Position numbers and translations under genes: made by a program
Notes under the pieces: generated by a model
What the model was told of the DNA's origin: nothing
The model's database searches: none
Seen by the model: only the letters and a program-made list of their open reading frames with translations
Source: Antitrichia curtipendula
Lineage: Eukaryota > Streptophyta > Bryopsida > Hypnales > Leucodontaceae
Assembly (NCBI GenBank): GCA_951230915.1
Contig: OX579635.1
Location: 35,712,001 to 35,776,000 of the forward strand
Length of the DNA stretch: 64,000 bases
Reading direction: 5' to 3'
In this document: piece after piece, positions 24,494-35,600 of the stretch
Layout of the letters: each line of letters starts with the position of its first letter
How positions within the stretch are numbered: the first letter of the stretch is position 1

Positions 24494-27400
24494 ATGGCTA
24501 CGGCGTATCTTGCATGCTACAATGCGGCGCAGTCGCTGGGCTGGTAAGGTTTCAGTTGAAATGAATTCCCTCGCCTTGCAGCAGGGTTTTTTCTGTCGTT
24601 TTCTTCACTGCGCGCCCACATTCTCTCCAATTGATTCCTCGCGTCGCCATGTAGCATGGAAGTACTACGAATTTCCATGCTCGACTCACAAAATTCGCTC
24701 TGCAAATTTCTTACGGAAGGACGTTGTTGCTGACAGAGGTGCGAGGTTGATGATTCTCGATCTCAAACATAATTGTTTGGACTTTTGTCAGGGCGGTAGC
24801 ACTTGTACGCCTCGTCCATCATGTCGGCGAGACGAAGTCCCTGACGGGAGGATTTGCAGCAGCCGGCAATGTCGTGTGTAAGTTCGGAATCGATAGCTTC
24901 ATGTTCATTGGTCCTCTTAACTTGGAATTCGCACTGCTTTTGTAGAATCTCTTGGGTTCTTGGTCACGGATGCAGCACTCAGAAAATTGTCTGTTGTTAT
25001 ACTGGAGCGATTCAAAGCGCCAGAAATTGTGGCATTCAACGGTACAAACGTTTAAAAACTTCGATTGGAATTGGTACATGTCGTGAATTTTCACCGTGAA
25101 ATTTTAGGTTGCAGTGTGTGGTTGCAAATTCTTTGTGTCTCTTCTCTGCTTTTCGAAATCGAGGTACCGGCGTGTTGAAGCCCGTTCTTTCGGTTATTGA
25201 TTCCCCGCTTTGACGAGTCTGGTGTTGTACCTGTGTTGAATCTGGCCAGGTTTCCTCCAGTTGGCTGCCTTCCTGGAAATCGTGCACACTGTTTTAGGTA
25301 CGCGCATACTTGTTACAAGCGCATTCTTCAAGTTTGCGTAGCCACAGTTTACTTTGAATTCAACCTCCAGAACGGACGGAATGCTGCCTTCCGTATATGA
25401 ATAGCCCATGTTGGAGTAGAATGTTGCAGAGATGCAGGTTATTAAACAGTCTTTTGCTTGCATCTGCGTTTGAATGTTCTAGAAGCCTGCAAATTTTTTA
25501 ATTGTGCAAGATACTTTTTTGTTTGTGAAGGTTTGGTGCGCACGAGCACTCTCTATGCATTCATGCAATGGCTGGGTCGGAGTCATGTCCTGTTCGCAAT
25601 TATAGCCAACGTTCCTGAGGTAAGGCTTGGCTTCACTATAAGAAACTAGAGTTCTTTCGATGTCTAAGTTGACAGATTTTAGGTGACATCAAATGTGATA
25701 TCGTGTGTTTTCAAGATGTTACATTGGATGTCACTGGTGACATAAAAATATAGGTTGTTACATTTGACAAGTACCCTTTATTTCACATGATAAAGCGATG
25801 AATTATATTGTTGTGGTTTTGACTCAATTCTCTGATCTACATGTTTACTTGCGCAGGTGCAAGAACAACCTCCAGTTATGATCACTTTCTTAGCATGGTC
25901 CACAGCAGAGGTTTGCTTTACTAAAGCCACTTTTTCTGGTTTACGTTGTTGGTGTTTTTTGGATTCTTCTGTTGTGCATTTCTCAATGATATTTTTTAGG
26001 AGCATTTAGGCCCTAAACCCTAAAACCCCAAACCCTAAATATTTTGTAATATTTTGTATTGATGTTTTGGCAACTATATTGATGGCTTCTGATTTTGTGG
26101 AAGTTGTATTGAGATTGGTTGATAGGTGATACGCTACCCACAATATACGCTTGGGATTCTGGGTGTGTGTCCTCACTGGTTGACCTGGCTACGGTGCGTG
26201 GCTACATTATAGATCTTATTGTACACTGATTTCTCAATACTATTCTTTAATTACATGTTTCCTTCTTTTATTAATACATGGCAGATATTGATCCGACAAA
26301 GAGTGAACTGTGCTAGGATTTTAAAAATTGTTGTGTTGTTTTGAATATCAATGTCTTTTTGAAAGTTGTTTTGTCTTACAGTTAATCTGGGGAAGAAATT
26401 CATGCATTCACGCATCAAACATTATAATCTTTCAATCCATAAAGTGATATTGTTGTGGTTTCTTTTCCTATGAGATCACTACCATGTCTAGTTTGAATTT
26501 GTACGGTTACAATTTCATAAAAAAACTGATACAACTTATCAAAATATTTGTTTCTTTGTTCAATTTAGAGCAAATTCCTAAAAGCTCGTAAAAGGCCTTG
26601 GACATTTAGGGGTTAATCTGGAAGAAATCCATGCATTCTTTCTCCATGTGTTTCTTTCTTATTGGATTGGACTGTTAGCGAATTCAGATATTTCAGACAT
26701 GGGTTGCATTACTTTTCCGTTTTCTTTTGGGGGTCAGGAAATGATTGGAAATGCAATGCGCTTAAAGTGTCTCTTGGTGAATCTTTGCAGATACACTGCA
26801 TTCATTGTCCTGTACCCAATTGGAGCTCTTTATGGAGAAAGTAAGTGCTCAGCATTTTGATGATCATCTTACATTCTTAGCTATGGTTTCTCTATTACTT
26901 TCTTAATTGCATTTTCCAATCTATCAACGGAGAGACTCCACACACACATTAAAAAATAGACTCTTCAATATATCACTGCTGAATTTTAAATTTTAAATAA
27001 TGGCATCCCTGTCATGTCAATCTTGTGACCTGTTGACATACTCCTCCCTGCTCCGAAATGATTGTCCTCAGTTTTGCCTCAAAATCATATGATTCTATTC
27101 TAATATGTGTTTTTCGGGTTTAGTTTTAGGGTTAAGGGTTTACACACCTGTCGCTGTTGCACTGCAAGTATATTCTAAAAGGCTGACCACTTTTTTTACA
27201 TGCAGTGCTAACTATGTATCTTTCCCTGGACGTCATCAAGAAACGACACCTTTATGCAAATGCTTTCAAGTGGCTTCCCTTTGACTATCACTCATTCGTT
27301 GTGGTGAGTTTTTCTAACGACCCATTTTTATTCCCTTCCTCTGAAGTAGGAACCTTGGAAGTACGTATGTTAGCCAACCCCTTTCCGAGCCTCTTTCTGA

Positions 27401-28308
27401 CCCAGGCACACCCATTTTCACAGATTAGGTTGCTATGTTTTTGATCAGTTGTGGTTTAGGTGACAACTCATGCAAAAGCAGGAGAAGCACAAATGTTGAA
27501 AAATGTTGAAAGTTTGCAATGAGACGTACATTGGAAGCCACAATTATCACTCACATAGAAGCATTGTTGATTTTGTAATCAACCTATGGTTGGAAATAGG
27601 GTGACCTACATAACAAGAATAGGTTGAACGGAATCTTCACGTAAAAAAATTTCATGGTGATTTTGTTTTTTGAGGAAAAAAAATGTAGGAAAATATGGAA
27701 TCCATTTGAAAATCTATTTTTTTAAAACGGATGGGCAATTTCGTTAAAATGGTGATATTATTTTAAAATGGCATGAAAATAATTCAGAACGACCGTTCTA
27801 AATCTATACCAGTCTTAGATGGTTCAAAATGCCCGTTCTGATATCTATATCTGTCCTAGATGGTGAAAATGGCACATTGTCAAAGTGGCACTTAGAATAC
27901 TGCCATTTTAATGAAATTGCTCATACGGGAATAAAAATTCCCCTCACCATATCCATACAACAGATATGTTGAATTACTTAAGTGATTGGAAAGGGGTCGC
28001 GTACCTTAGGCCTTAGATTTCGAAGAGGTTATTTTTTATTAGAAGAGGGTTTTTTTTTTAACGACACCGGTGATTTTGTCGTTCCCAATTGTTGGTTCTA
28101 ATTTTGTAAGCTTGATAGTTACGGACTATTTGATTGAATGTTGATTATTTAACCATCCGGTGCTTTTGTGTTGGGTTGAATGATGCAGTGGGTTATGATC
28201 GCGTATCCTTTTCTGTGGCTGGTGCTCTACCTCCACATGTTTCGGCAGCGTAGATCTAAACTGGCAAAGAGAAGGAGCAGCGGTAATGGAAGACGCAAAG
28301 TCGCCTAA
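24494..28308 (+). CDS. HACD: Very-long-chain (3R)-3-hydroxyacyl-CoA dehydratase, PTPLA/PAS2 family
   Basis: Nine exons keep phase and give 220 residues: 24494-24543, 24792-24877, 25250-25297, 25531-25619, 25857-25910, 26126-26193, 26791-26840, 27206-27303 and 28189-28308. The protein starts MATAYLACYNAAQSLGW. It continues with the family motifs CFLQLAAFLEIVH, GLVRTSTLYAFMQWLGRSH, FLAWSTAEVIRYPQY, CPHWLTWLRYTAFIVLYPIG and the basic C-terminus RQRRSKLAKRR. The enzyme catalyses the third step of fatty-acid elongation in the ER, removing water from 3-hydroxyacyl-CoA to give trans-2-enoyl-CoA, with several membrane segments. The family's catalytic Tyr and Glu correspond to Tyr140 and Glu148. The motif is closer to plant PTPLA than to PAS2. 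The Tyr-Glu interval appears one residue longer than the family form I know (see finding). The Lys/Arg-rich tail fits ER retention. Confidence 0.92.
26010..26040. repeat. Interstitial telomere-like repeat
   Basis: Four degenerate units of the plant telomere motif CCCTAAA (CCCTAAACCCTAAAACCCC then AAACCCTAAA) lie in an intron of the dehydratase gene. Such short tracts are common in plant genomes. Confidence 0.7.
27360..27670 (+). repeat. Dispersed repeat C, copy 1
   Basis: It lies in the last intron of the dehydratase gene. It matches, on the opposite strand, the sequence at about 56690-57040. Shared blocks include TTGATCAGTTGTGGTTTAGG, GCACAAATGTTG, GTACATTGGAAGC and AACAAGAATAGGTTGAAC. Confidence 0.7.
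27795..27882. repeat. Two-copy ~44 bp tandem duplication
   Basis: CCGTTCTAAATCTATACCAG, then TCTTAGATGG, recurs as CCCGTTCTGATATCTATATC, then TGTCCTAGATGG. It is intronic. Confidence 0.6.
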
Positions 28309-28536
28309 ACCCAACGCTAGTCAAATCAATTGGTTTTGTAAGTAAAAAAAGAGGGGTAGGTTGACATTTCAAAGCTCCCCCCACATGGTGGTACATTCAC
28401 ACTTGGGAATGAGTGTGTGTGTTATACAATATTTCATTTCATTTCATTTTTGGGGAGTGCAAAAGCGATCTTCATTAAAAGTGATGAAGATATTTTTTTT
28501 ACGGATGGACATGAATGGAACATGGGATTTCTGATT

Positions 28537-28864
28537 TTGGTATGGTCCTAGTATGGGCCCCCCCTGGTGATGTGGAGACTCGGGATGTTTAGATCCACCT
28601 GCTATTTGGGAAGTCAAGGCACTCTTCTGGAGTTTTCTTGGAACACTGCTGGTAGACTTCTGAAGTTTTCATGGAAGTCACTTGGGTTGATTTTCTCAGG
28701 GAAAACCTCATTTTTCTCAAGTCTCTTCCAAAGCCTCTCCTTATTGGCAGTCTCACTAAGACTGACAAGTATTAAGTTGCATTTTAGCAACTTAATACTT
28801 GTCTTTCTGTGAAGGGTCCGTAATGTAGATCACTGGGCCCTCCCGTACTAGGACCATGCCACAA
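28537..28864. mobile_element. Fold-back MITE with internal 17-bp hairpin
   Basis: The left end TTGGTATGGTCCTAGTATGGG is complementary, with few changes, to the right end ...CCCGTACTAGGACCATGCCA. The similarity extends through GGCCC and GTGATG for about 35 bp. Inside, a perfect 17-bp stem (GACAAGTATTAAGTTGC, 28764-28780, with its complement at 28787-28803) has a 6-base loop. No coding capacity. A target duplication is not clear. Confidence 0.8.
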
Positions 28865-28904
28865 TTTCAATCATATTTACGACATGACACACAATCAACT
28901 TCTA

Positions 28905-29215
28905 AGGTAGGGGTCTGTAAAAGTGACCTGTTTGTAAAAGCAACCTCTAACACAGAGGTACATTTTACTTTCTTCAATGTACCAGCATTGGACATTTCAG
29001 GAGGGGATTGCTATTACAAACTACTGCGTTTCAACTTCAAAAATTTGTAACTAATTCCGTGAAGGTTCAAAAAATATGAAACGACTTGGATTAGATGCCA
29101 ATTCCATTTTCCTACCTAGTAAAATTTACTGAAAATTGTTTCAAGGAGTTTAGCTTCCCTGAAAATGAAATCAGCTCTTCAAGGGTTGCTTTAACAGACC
29201 CCTACCTTATACAAT
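28905..29215 (+). repeat. Dispersed repeat B, copy 2
   Basis: It contains AACACAGAGGTACATTTTAC, TTCAACTTCAAAAATTTG and AATATGAAACGACTTGG, and opens and closes with the same phrase in opposite orientation (AGGTAGGGGTCTGT / ACAGACCCCTACCT). This copy therefore has short terminal inverted repeats at about 28907 and 29193-29208. Confidence 0.7.
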
Positions 29216-30135
29216 TTAGCAGGAAGAGAGTTGATGCAACACACAACAAAGATGACAAAGTGGGGGTGGTACACTAAACTTACTTCTTTTGCAAGCAAAC
29301 CAAAGATCATGGGTTGCAGTTATCTTGTTTGGGTCTTTTTTCAGTTGTACAACACTAGAGTAGGATTGCAAGTTGATAATTATTAGCACTTTGCAGAAAT
29401 TGCTTTGTGTTGTTTGCCATCCCATGATGTTATCTAGCCCTACTTCAAGCAAAACTACGCTCAAGTAGGAAGAATTTCTAAATTACAACGTTGACCACGG
29501 TTCCACAATTTTGAAGAAGTATGTGGATACTTTGCATGCAAACATACATGATTGGTAAGAGAAGGCAATTGTTGATAGACCCTCAACTTATATCACTTGT
29601 AGGAAATTGGCTAATGCAAATCCCGCCTTCATGATTATGACAACTTTTTAGTATTCCACATGTTAACTTTGGGTCCACTTGTATGTTATTTTAGGGCTTA
29701 TTCTAAGTGTCAATAAACAAAATCCGATTTCATTTGGATGCTTCTACCTTAGTGCTTGAAAGGAAACAAACTGAAGCAGAAGTCTATGTATAGCTTAAAA
29801 ATTGTGGACTTTTTTGGAAGTAAGGAAACAATTCTAAAATAAGTTGGACAAACCCTAGGTTAATTTCATCACAAACTCATTGTTATTGACTGTTAATAAA
29901 ATGTTGCATTCCTCTATCGTATTGGCTTTGGTTGAAATCCAAAGGGTGACCCATCACAAAGATAACTAGTGAAAGATCATGTTCCTTCTACGTTTACCAA
30001 GACAATAGAGTAGAATGTAAAGTGGGTACATCCAAATTCGCACCTTGCCAAAAAAATGCCATCTTCATTTTGTGTACATCTCTAGAACCAATTATGTACC
30101 TATAAAGAAGAAACTATTTTCGTACCAAACTTTGA
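29216..30135. other. Intergenic, no recognisable gene
   Basis: Short chance frames only, between repeat B copy 2 and repeat A copy 2. Confidence 0.5.
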
Positions 30136-30139
30136 ATTT

Positions 30140-30275
30140 TCCTTCATTTTTGCATACAGTATCTGAATGTCACATTCTTTGGTGCGTTGGAACCTTCTTT
30201 TCACTTGCCAACAAGAAAATATGATAATTTGTCAATTGTAATAATAGTAACCGAGTAGCCGAAAGTGGCAACCAG
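30140..30275 (+). repeat. Dispersed repeat A, copy 2
   Basis: It carries TGCATACAGTATCTGAATGT, TTTGGTGCGTTGGAACCTTC, TTGCCAACAAGAA and AGTAGCCGAAAGTGGC, in the same order as copy 1. Confidence 0.7.
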
Positions 30276-31550
30276 TCCACAATATGCAACTGTCCTACAA
30301 AACGGCATAGCAAACAACTATGCCCCTTGACTATTTAGGCCCGGTCCAGCCATGCCAGGCCCACTACCTAACAGCAGCTAGGGTGAACTGACCCCCTTGC
30401 TCGTCCCCCTGGGAAAACCCTGAATTTTTTTTTTCTCCATGCATGATTTTTATTTGCAAATTCTGAATTCATATTTGAAATCAGAAGCCCTAAATTAGCT
30501 AGGGGCTATAGAAAATAGATTTTACACGGCACAAAATAGAGGGCTTTTTTTTATATGCACCCTTGGATGGACTTTGGGAGGATGAGCAAGGGGCTAGTTC
30601 ACCCCAGCCCTGACAATGGAGGGGGACAGCACTGTCCAAAGAAAAGGTTCAATCACTCATGCATCCAGAGTCAAACTGAAGTCACTTCGAAGCAACGTTC
30701 ACAGAACTGGCTAAAATTCGCTCCATTGGTATTTAAATTTTTTAGTAGCTATGGTAGAACCACCCATTACCAACCGGTCATCAATAACCAACCTGTGGGG
30801 TGAAGCTATTCCCAACCAAGGTTGCTACAAATTCCAACCGTAGTTTGGAATGTGATTTTTTCTCTTTTGCAAGGTTGGCACTATAAAATTATAACACATG
30901 TCCTGATTTAGTGAGCAAGAAAGTAGGAAGCAGTGAATGGAGACATAGTTATAGAATGGTTGAAATTGGAAGACTCTATATCTTGGGTATGGGTTGAGGC
31001 CAACTTTTGGCTTCCAAAATTCATAGTAAATTTAATTTGAGGAAAAAAATCATGAAAACTTAGTAGTGACCATCATTTCTATCTTCCTATAGGTCTGTAA
31101 ATTCATATTGTCTTCTATTGCTCCAGAACGTATGCGGAATTGCTTAAGTGGTCAAAAAAATCAGATGTTAGTCAAAACTGAAACAAAACAATAGAATTTG
31201 GTAGCCAATTCATAACTTCCTCCACATTGGAATTAGCATCTATTTAGTCGTTTTTGTATTGTAGTACTCTCAATAATCCTTTACAACTTACAAAAATCTT
31301 TTTTTATCTATTTTTTTTTTAATACTATCCATTTTCAAGGTAGCTAAAGTTGATGCTTGTATATCTTGAAAGTAACATATTGCACTAAATTCCACAAACT
31401 AGTTTTGGGATCTTTGCTCAAAAGGCATTCCTATAGAAGGAGAAGGTGGGCCCCTCAAATGAACTATTGACCCAAAATCGACAATCACTTTGTATATATC
31501 TCAAAAATCAATATGTGGAAGAAATGACTTTAAAACATTACCAAATCTTT
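30276..31550. other. Intergenic, no recognisable gene
   Basis: No maintained frame. Poly-T runs and short A-rich tracts; nothing identifiable. Confidence 0.5.
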
Positions 31551-31554
31551 TTTG

Positions 31555-31935
31555 ACCCTTTGTAAATTTAGCATGTGAGGTATCCAATTGTCACATTCTT
31601 TGATGCATTGGAACCTCCTTTCACTTGTCAACAAGAAAATCAATGATTTTAGAACATCTATAAAAAATAAAAGTAACCTTCAACCCTTCATAACTTCAAC
31701 ATGAGAGGTATCCAAAATTCCAAATGGTGTGTTGGATGCACCATTCACTTGTCAAAAAAATCAATGACTTTAGGACATAAAAAACAAAAAACAAAACCCC
31801 TTGATCATTCATAACTTCAGCATGAGCATGAGAGGTATCCAAATGTTATATTCTTCGGTGCGTTGGAACAAGAAAATCAATGGAAATTTGACAAGTCTAA
31901 TAATAATTAGCCACAGCAGCAAAAAGTGACGGTTC
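31555..31935 (+). repeat. Dispersed repeat A, three tandem partial copies
   Basis: The motif GAGGTATCCAA recurs at about 31577, 31706 and 31833, followed by TTGGAACC/TTGGATGC/TTGGAACA and TCAACAAGAAAATCAATG variants. The last copy runs to AAAAAGTGACGGTT, the usual end of this repeat. The spacing of about 125 bases suggests local tandem duplication. Confidence 0.65.
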
Positions 31936-31983
31936 AGGGGATTACACAATAATCTTATGAAGTTCTCCAAGGCCAAGCATACG

Positions 31984-32285
31984 GGAAATAAGCATGTCCA
32001 GCATATATACCACACAAGGTCAAGCTCAAGCGTATGGCATGATTCACCCAAACCCATCCCAATGTAAGACAGTCATTTTGCCATCTACTTCAGTTTACCA
32101 TATCAGTACTGAAATATACACCAGCAACAGATAGTGTCGGTCTAAACAGCAAAACATGATTTCAGTGTTCAAAATGACAAGGAAAAGAATCTCGTATACA
32201 GTGATGGGAGCTGCATACGAAGTATGATCCCAGTTGGAGAAAAATTCCAGGAAATAAGCATGTCCAGTATATATACCACACAAGG
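31984..32285. repeat. Pair of 36-bp direct repeats about 266 bp apart
   Basis: GGAAATAAGCATGTCCAGCA, then TATATACCACACAAGG, at 31984-32019 is repeated almost exactly at 32250-32285. The function is unknown; the pair could be the ends of a small element. It lies downstream of the LARP1-like gene. Confidence 0.75.
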
Positions 32286-32679
32286 ATAAGCATAGGGCGG
32301 CAAAGACATAGCACCAAACCTTCCAATGGCACCTGACAACTCTTACTGATCAAAAATTTGGATGTAACTAAAAGAAAAAACTTCACCTCTTCACAATGCC
32401 ACTTAAAACAATGGTTTTCAAAAAACTAACTACCACTAATAGCCGGGTTGCTTCCAACCCCTACACAGCCCAAAGTTGTGGTTTCCAACACATTCTGGTT
32501 GCATGATGGACTTCAGAATGATTGCCAGCAGCGACAGGAATATCAAATCTCAAAATCTCAGCTCCAGTACGTCGTCACAAGGCACGTGGAAAAATCAGCA
32601 GCAAGCCAAGACAAACCTAGGCTGAAAGCCATGGAGAGAGAAAAAAAGGCTGGCAAGATGCACCCCATCTTTGCAATAG

Positions 32680-35600
32680 CTAAGATGAAACGGGCAGTGC
32701 ATTCGGGGTCTTCTCGGAAGAAGAAGATGATGATGACCCTTGAAGAGAAGCGGATTCTTTTTCCTTCGCCTCCAAGGCCAGTTTCTCTTTCGCTCTGCGA
32801 AAATCACTCATGGTCCGAAACTCTTCGTTGAGCAACCGCTCCAGCTCTGGGTTTTTCGGGGTTGGCTCCTCACTCCTATCCTTGCGATAATGATGGAATG
32901 CCCTGCAAAAAAAACAGCGTTACTGTTAGTGCTGATACCCATCAAGTAAAACAATAGAATGTGGAAATGAAGAATTGTGAAACTTCCAGCAGCAAAGATT
33001 GATCTCTCCAAGATAGAATCAACATCAGCTGCACCATAGATTTAGACAGTGCGCAGAATTGAAAACCCAAATCCAAATGTAATGGTGTAGTGCCACGAAA
33101 GATCAGTTCCAAGTGCAAATGTTATAACCGAAAATCTATCATAAAAAGAAATTCAGGGTATTTCTCAGTGAGCTCTTAAACATTATAACAATCTTTGAAT
33201 CTAGAATTGAACAGAGAAGTGAAGGAGATTTATCAACCATTGTAGTAATAATGATTCCTTCACTCAAGTCACTAATAATAAGATAGAGAACAAGGGTTTC
33301 AAACGTCGGCTTAAGAAGTACCAGTATTTCTCAAGGCCATAAAGGTTGCCTTTAAGATACGTATCCAGAGTAAGTTTCTCAAAATCGTCATACATGTCCT
33401 GCTTGAACTTCTGTTCCAGGCCGTAGCTACAAAATCAGAAAATGAATGTCAGCATAGTCGTAGTCACATCTATTGTATTCAAGTTACAGTACCATGGGCA
33501 GCACGCTAGATAACCCCATGCGGGCCCTGTCACAACAGATTTCATGAATCTCTGTGGCATTGTTGCGATTGCAACGGGGTGTTACTTGTACATAAACACA
33601 GAGATGAAAAGAAACCATAGATTTCAAGTGACTTGACAACGAGCTTCAAAAACGTCAAAAATTGTGAACCAAACCGGCATGAGAAACGGATCGTGCCAAA
33701 ACTATTATGTCCACATGCTCGCAAAATTCAATAAATATAGGCAAAAAAATTTTTTACCTGTAAAACCTAAAAAGACATTCCATTCCGTAATTATATTTGG
33801 CTGCTGCATCCTCCTCGGCAAGCTTTTTAAACTCCAAGTACATGGACGTATTAAAATTTTTCCGTAAAAAGTAAGACCAAAACCGGAATAAAGTGTTCAT
33901 TTCCTGCAGAGATGGGAAAACAGAAACGATTTCTTATCAGCAGGAAGTCGATAAACCGACATGAGAGGATTGAGACCAGAAAACTCACACGCAGAAACAT
34001 TTGATTTACAGGATGAATCCAAGTGCACAATGGGGAAGAGAATTTCGGAATTGCTCAATAATTGACAACATAACCAGAAAACTGCTAGTCAGAGTAAAAA
34101 TTCACCTCACTGCAGCCAATACCGACTCGTTTCCTTTCCACTAAGCAGCGCTTGTAGTAATTGGCATACCTGCATCTCAGAAAGTACTCAAGATTATTAC
34201 ATATTAGATTATTCCACATTAGAGAAAGGTCATTATATCAAAAAAATTGTTTCATATTAACAAAATTTCCAATCGAGAAAACTAGTGGCATTCTTCAGAA
34301 CTCTGATCGACATATCCGCACATTATTTGGAAACCATTGTGCACAAACGATGGCTCCATTTTTTTTTTAAAAGTTTCACAGAAAATCAGTCACAGATGGC
34401 CAATAATAACCCCTAAAATTAGTTGACCCCCAGAAAACCTTCACACAAAGACAAAACTCCCTTTAAAAACCAGTTCTAAAAGCACTGCAACTTTTGTACT
34501 AATTCAAATAGTAAAACCATTAGGTCTTCTTAGTAACTTGTTGGAGTACATAATCTCTTAAATTTACTAGTGAAATTCAAATATAAGGATATTAGTCCTT
34601 CCCAAAGGTGCAATCAATGGACAATTAATATGAAAAAAATGCATCTATTCCACAATTTTGGCAAGTTAATGATACGTTGGAAACAAAAGACCCTATCCTA
34701 AACACATCAAAATGAGAGACCACAAGGCAACTATCCCTTGTGTCATCAACGGACACTTCCAAAAGCGTCACTACTCGTTTATGTTCGTGGAATGTGTCTT
34801 TGATATGGTCCTCTTTGCATTTTGCTTCAGACTTGTTTACCTTCGGTATAAAATTTGAAACTTATGTCCAAAAGTTTGACCACTAACTAAAAAAGAGTTC
34901 AAAATAAACCTTGAATGTTATTTATTCTTTAAGATGTAAAGACTGTCTGCAAAGCAAATCCTTCACATGTTTTACCTCATTGATAATTATCAAATGAATC
35001 ACAGCTTTACTTGGATCTATGGTGGACCTATCCTACTCAAAGAAATTTAAAAATAAATAAGTTCGACGCTTTTCATTACTGCCCAGGAAAAAATTAAATA
35101 AATAAATAAATTGAAACCTTGATTACTTTTCCAATACTTGTGAAAACACTAGGACCTATCCAAAATTAGGGAAAGACCAAAAAAACTTTTTCAAGGGGTT
35201 AAGAAGCGAGGAACTCACTTTTGCTGCTTAAAGCCATTGTCTTCAAGAAGGGCATGACTTGGATGCTGGAAATGAGGAAAAGGCTTGGGAATTGATCCCA
35301 CCGGCGGGCTGCTACCCGGCATAAAGCCACCCGGGGAAGTACCGAAAGGGGACGATCCCATTCGAGTTGAACCGTAAGATGAAGATAGAGACACACTGCA
35401 GTCAGAAGATGTATGTTGGTTTAAATAACAAAATCTGAACACGAAATACAAAAATAAAAATCGAGTTATCATTAGCACGAGCATATTCCAGAACTCACTC
35501 ACAGAAACTGAAACAAGTGTAGAATACTGAACCAATAACTGAGACGTAAAATCACCACTTCTAGGGTGAGCCATGATCATCGAGTATCAGTATTTGCAAT

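Noticed and set aside
26010..26040. Telomere or chromosome end
   Set aside because: Only a few degenerate CCCTAAA units inside an intron, with gene sequence on both sides.
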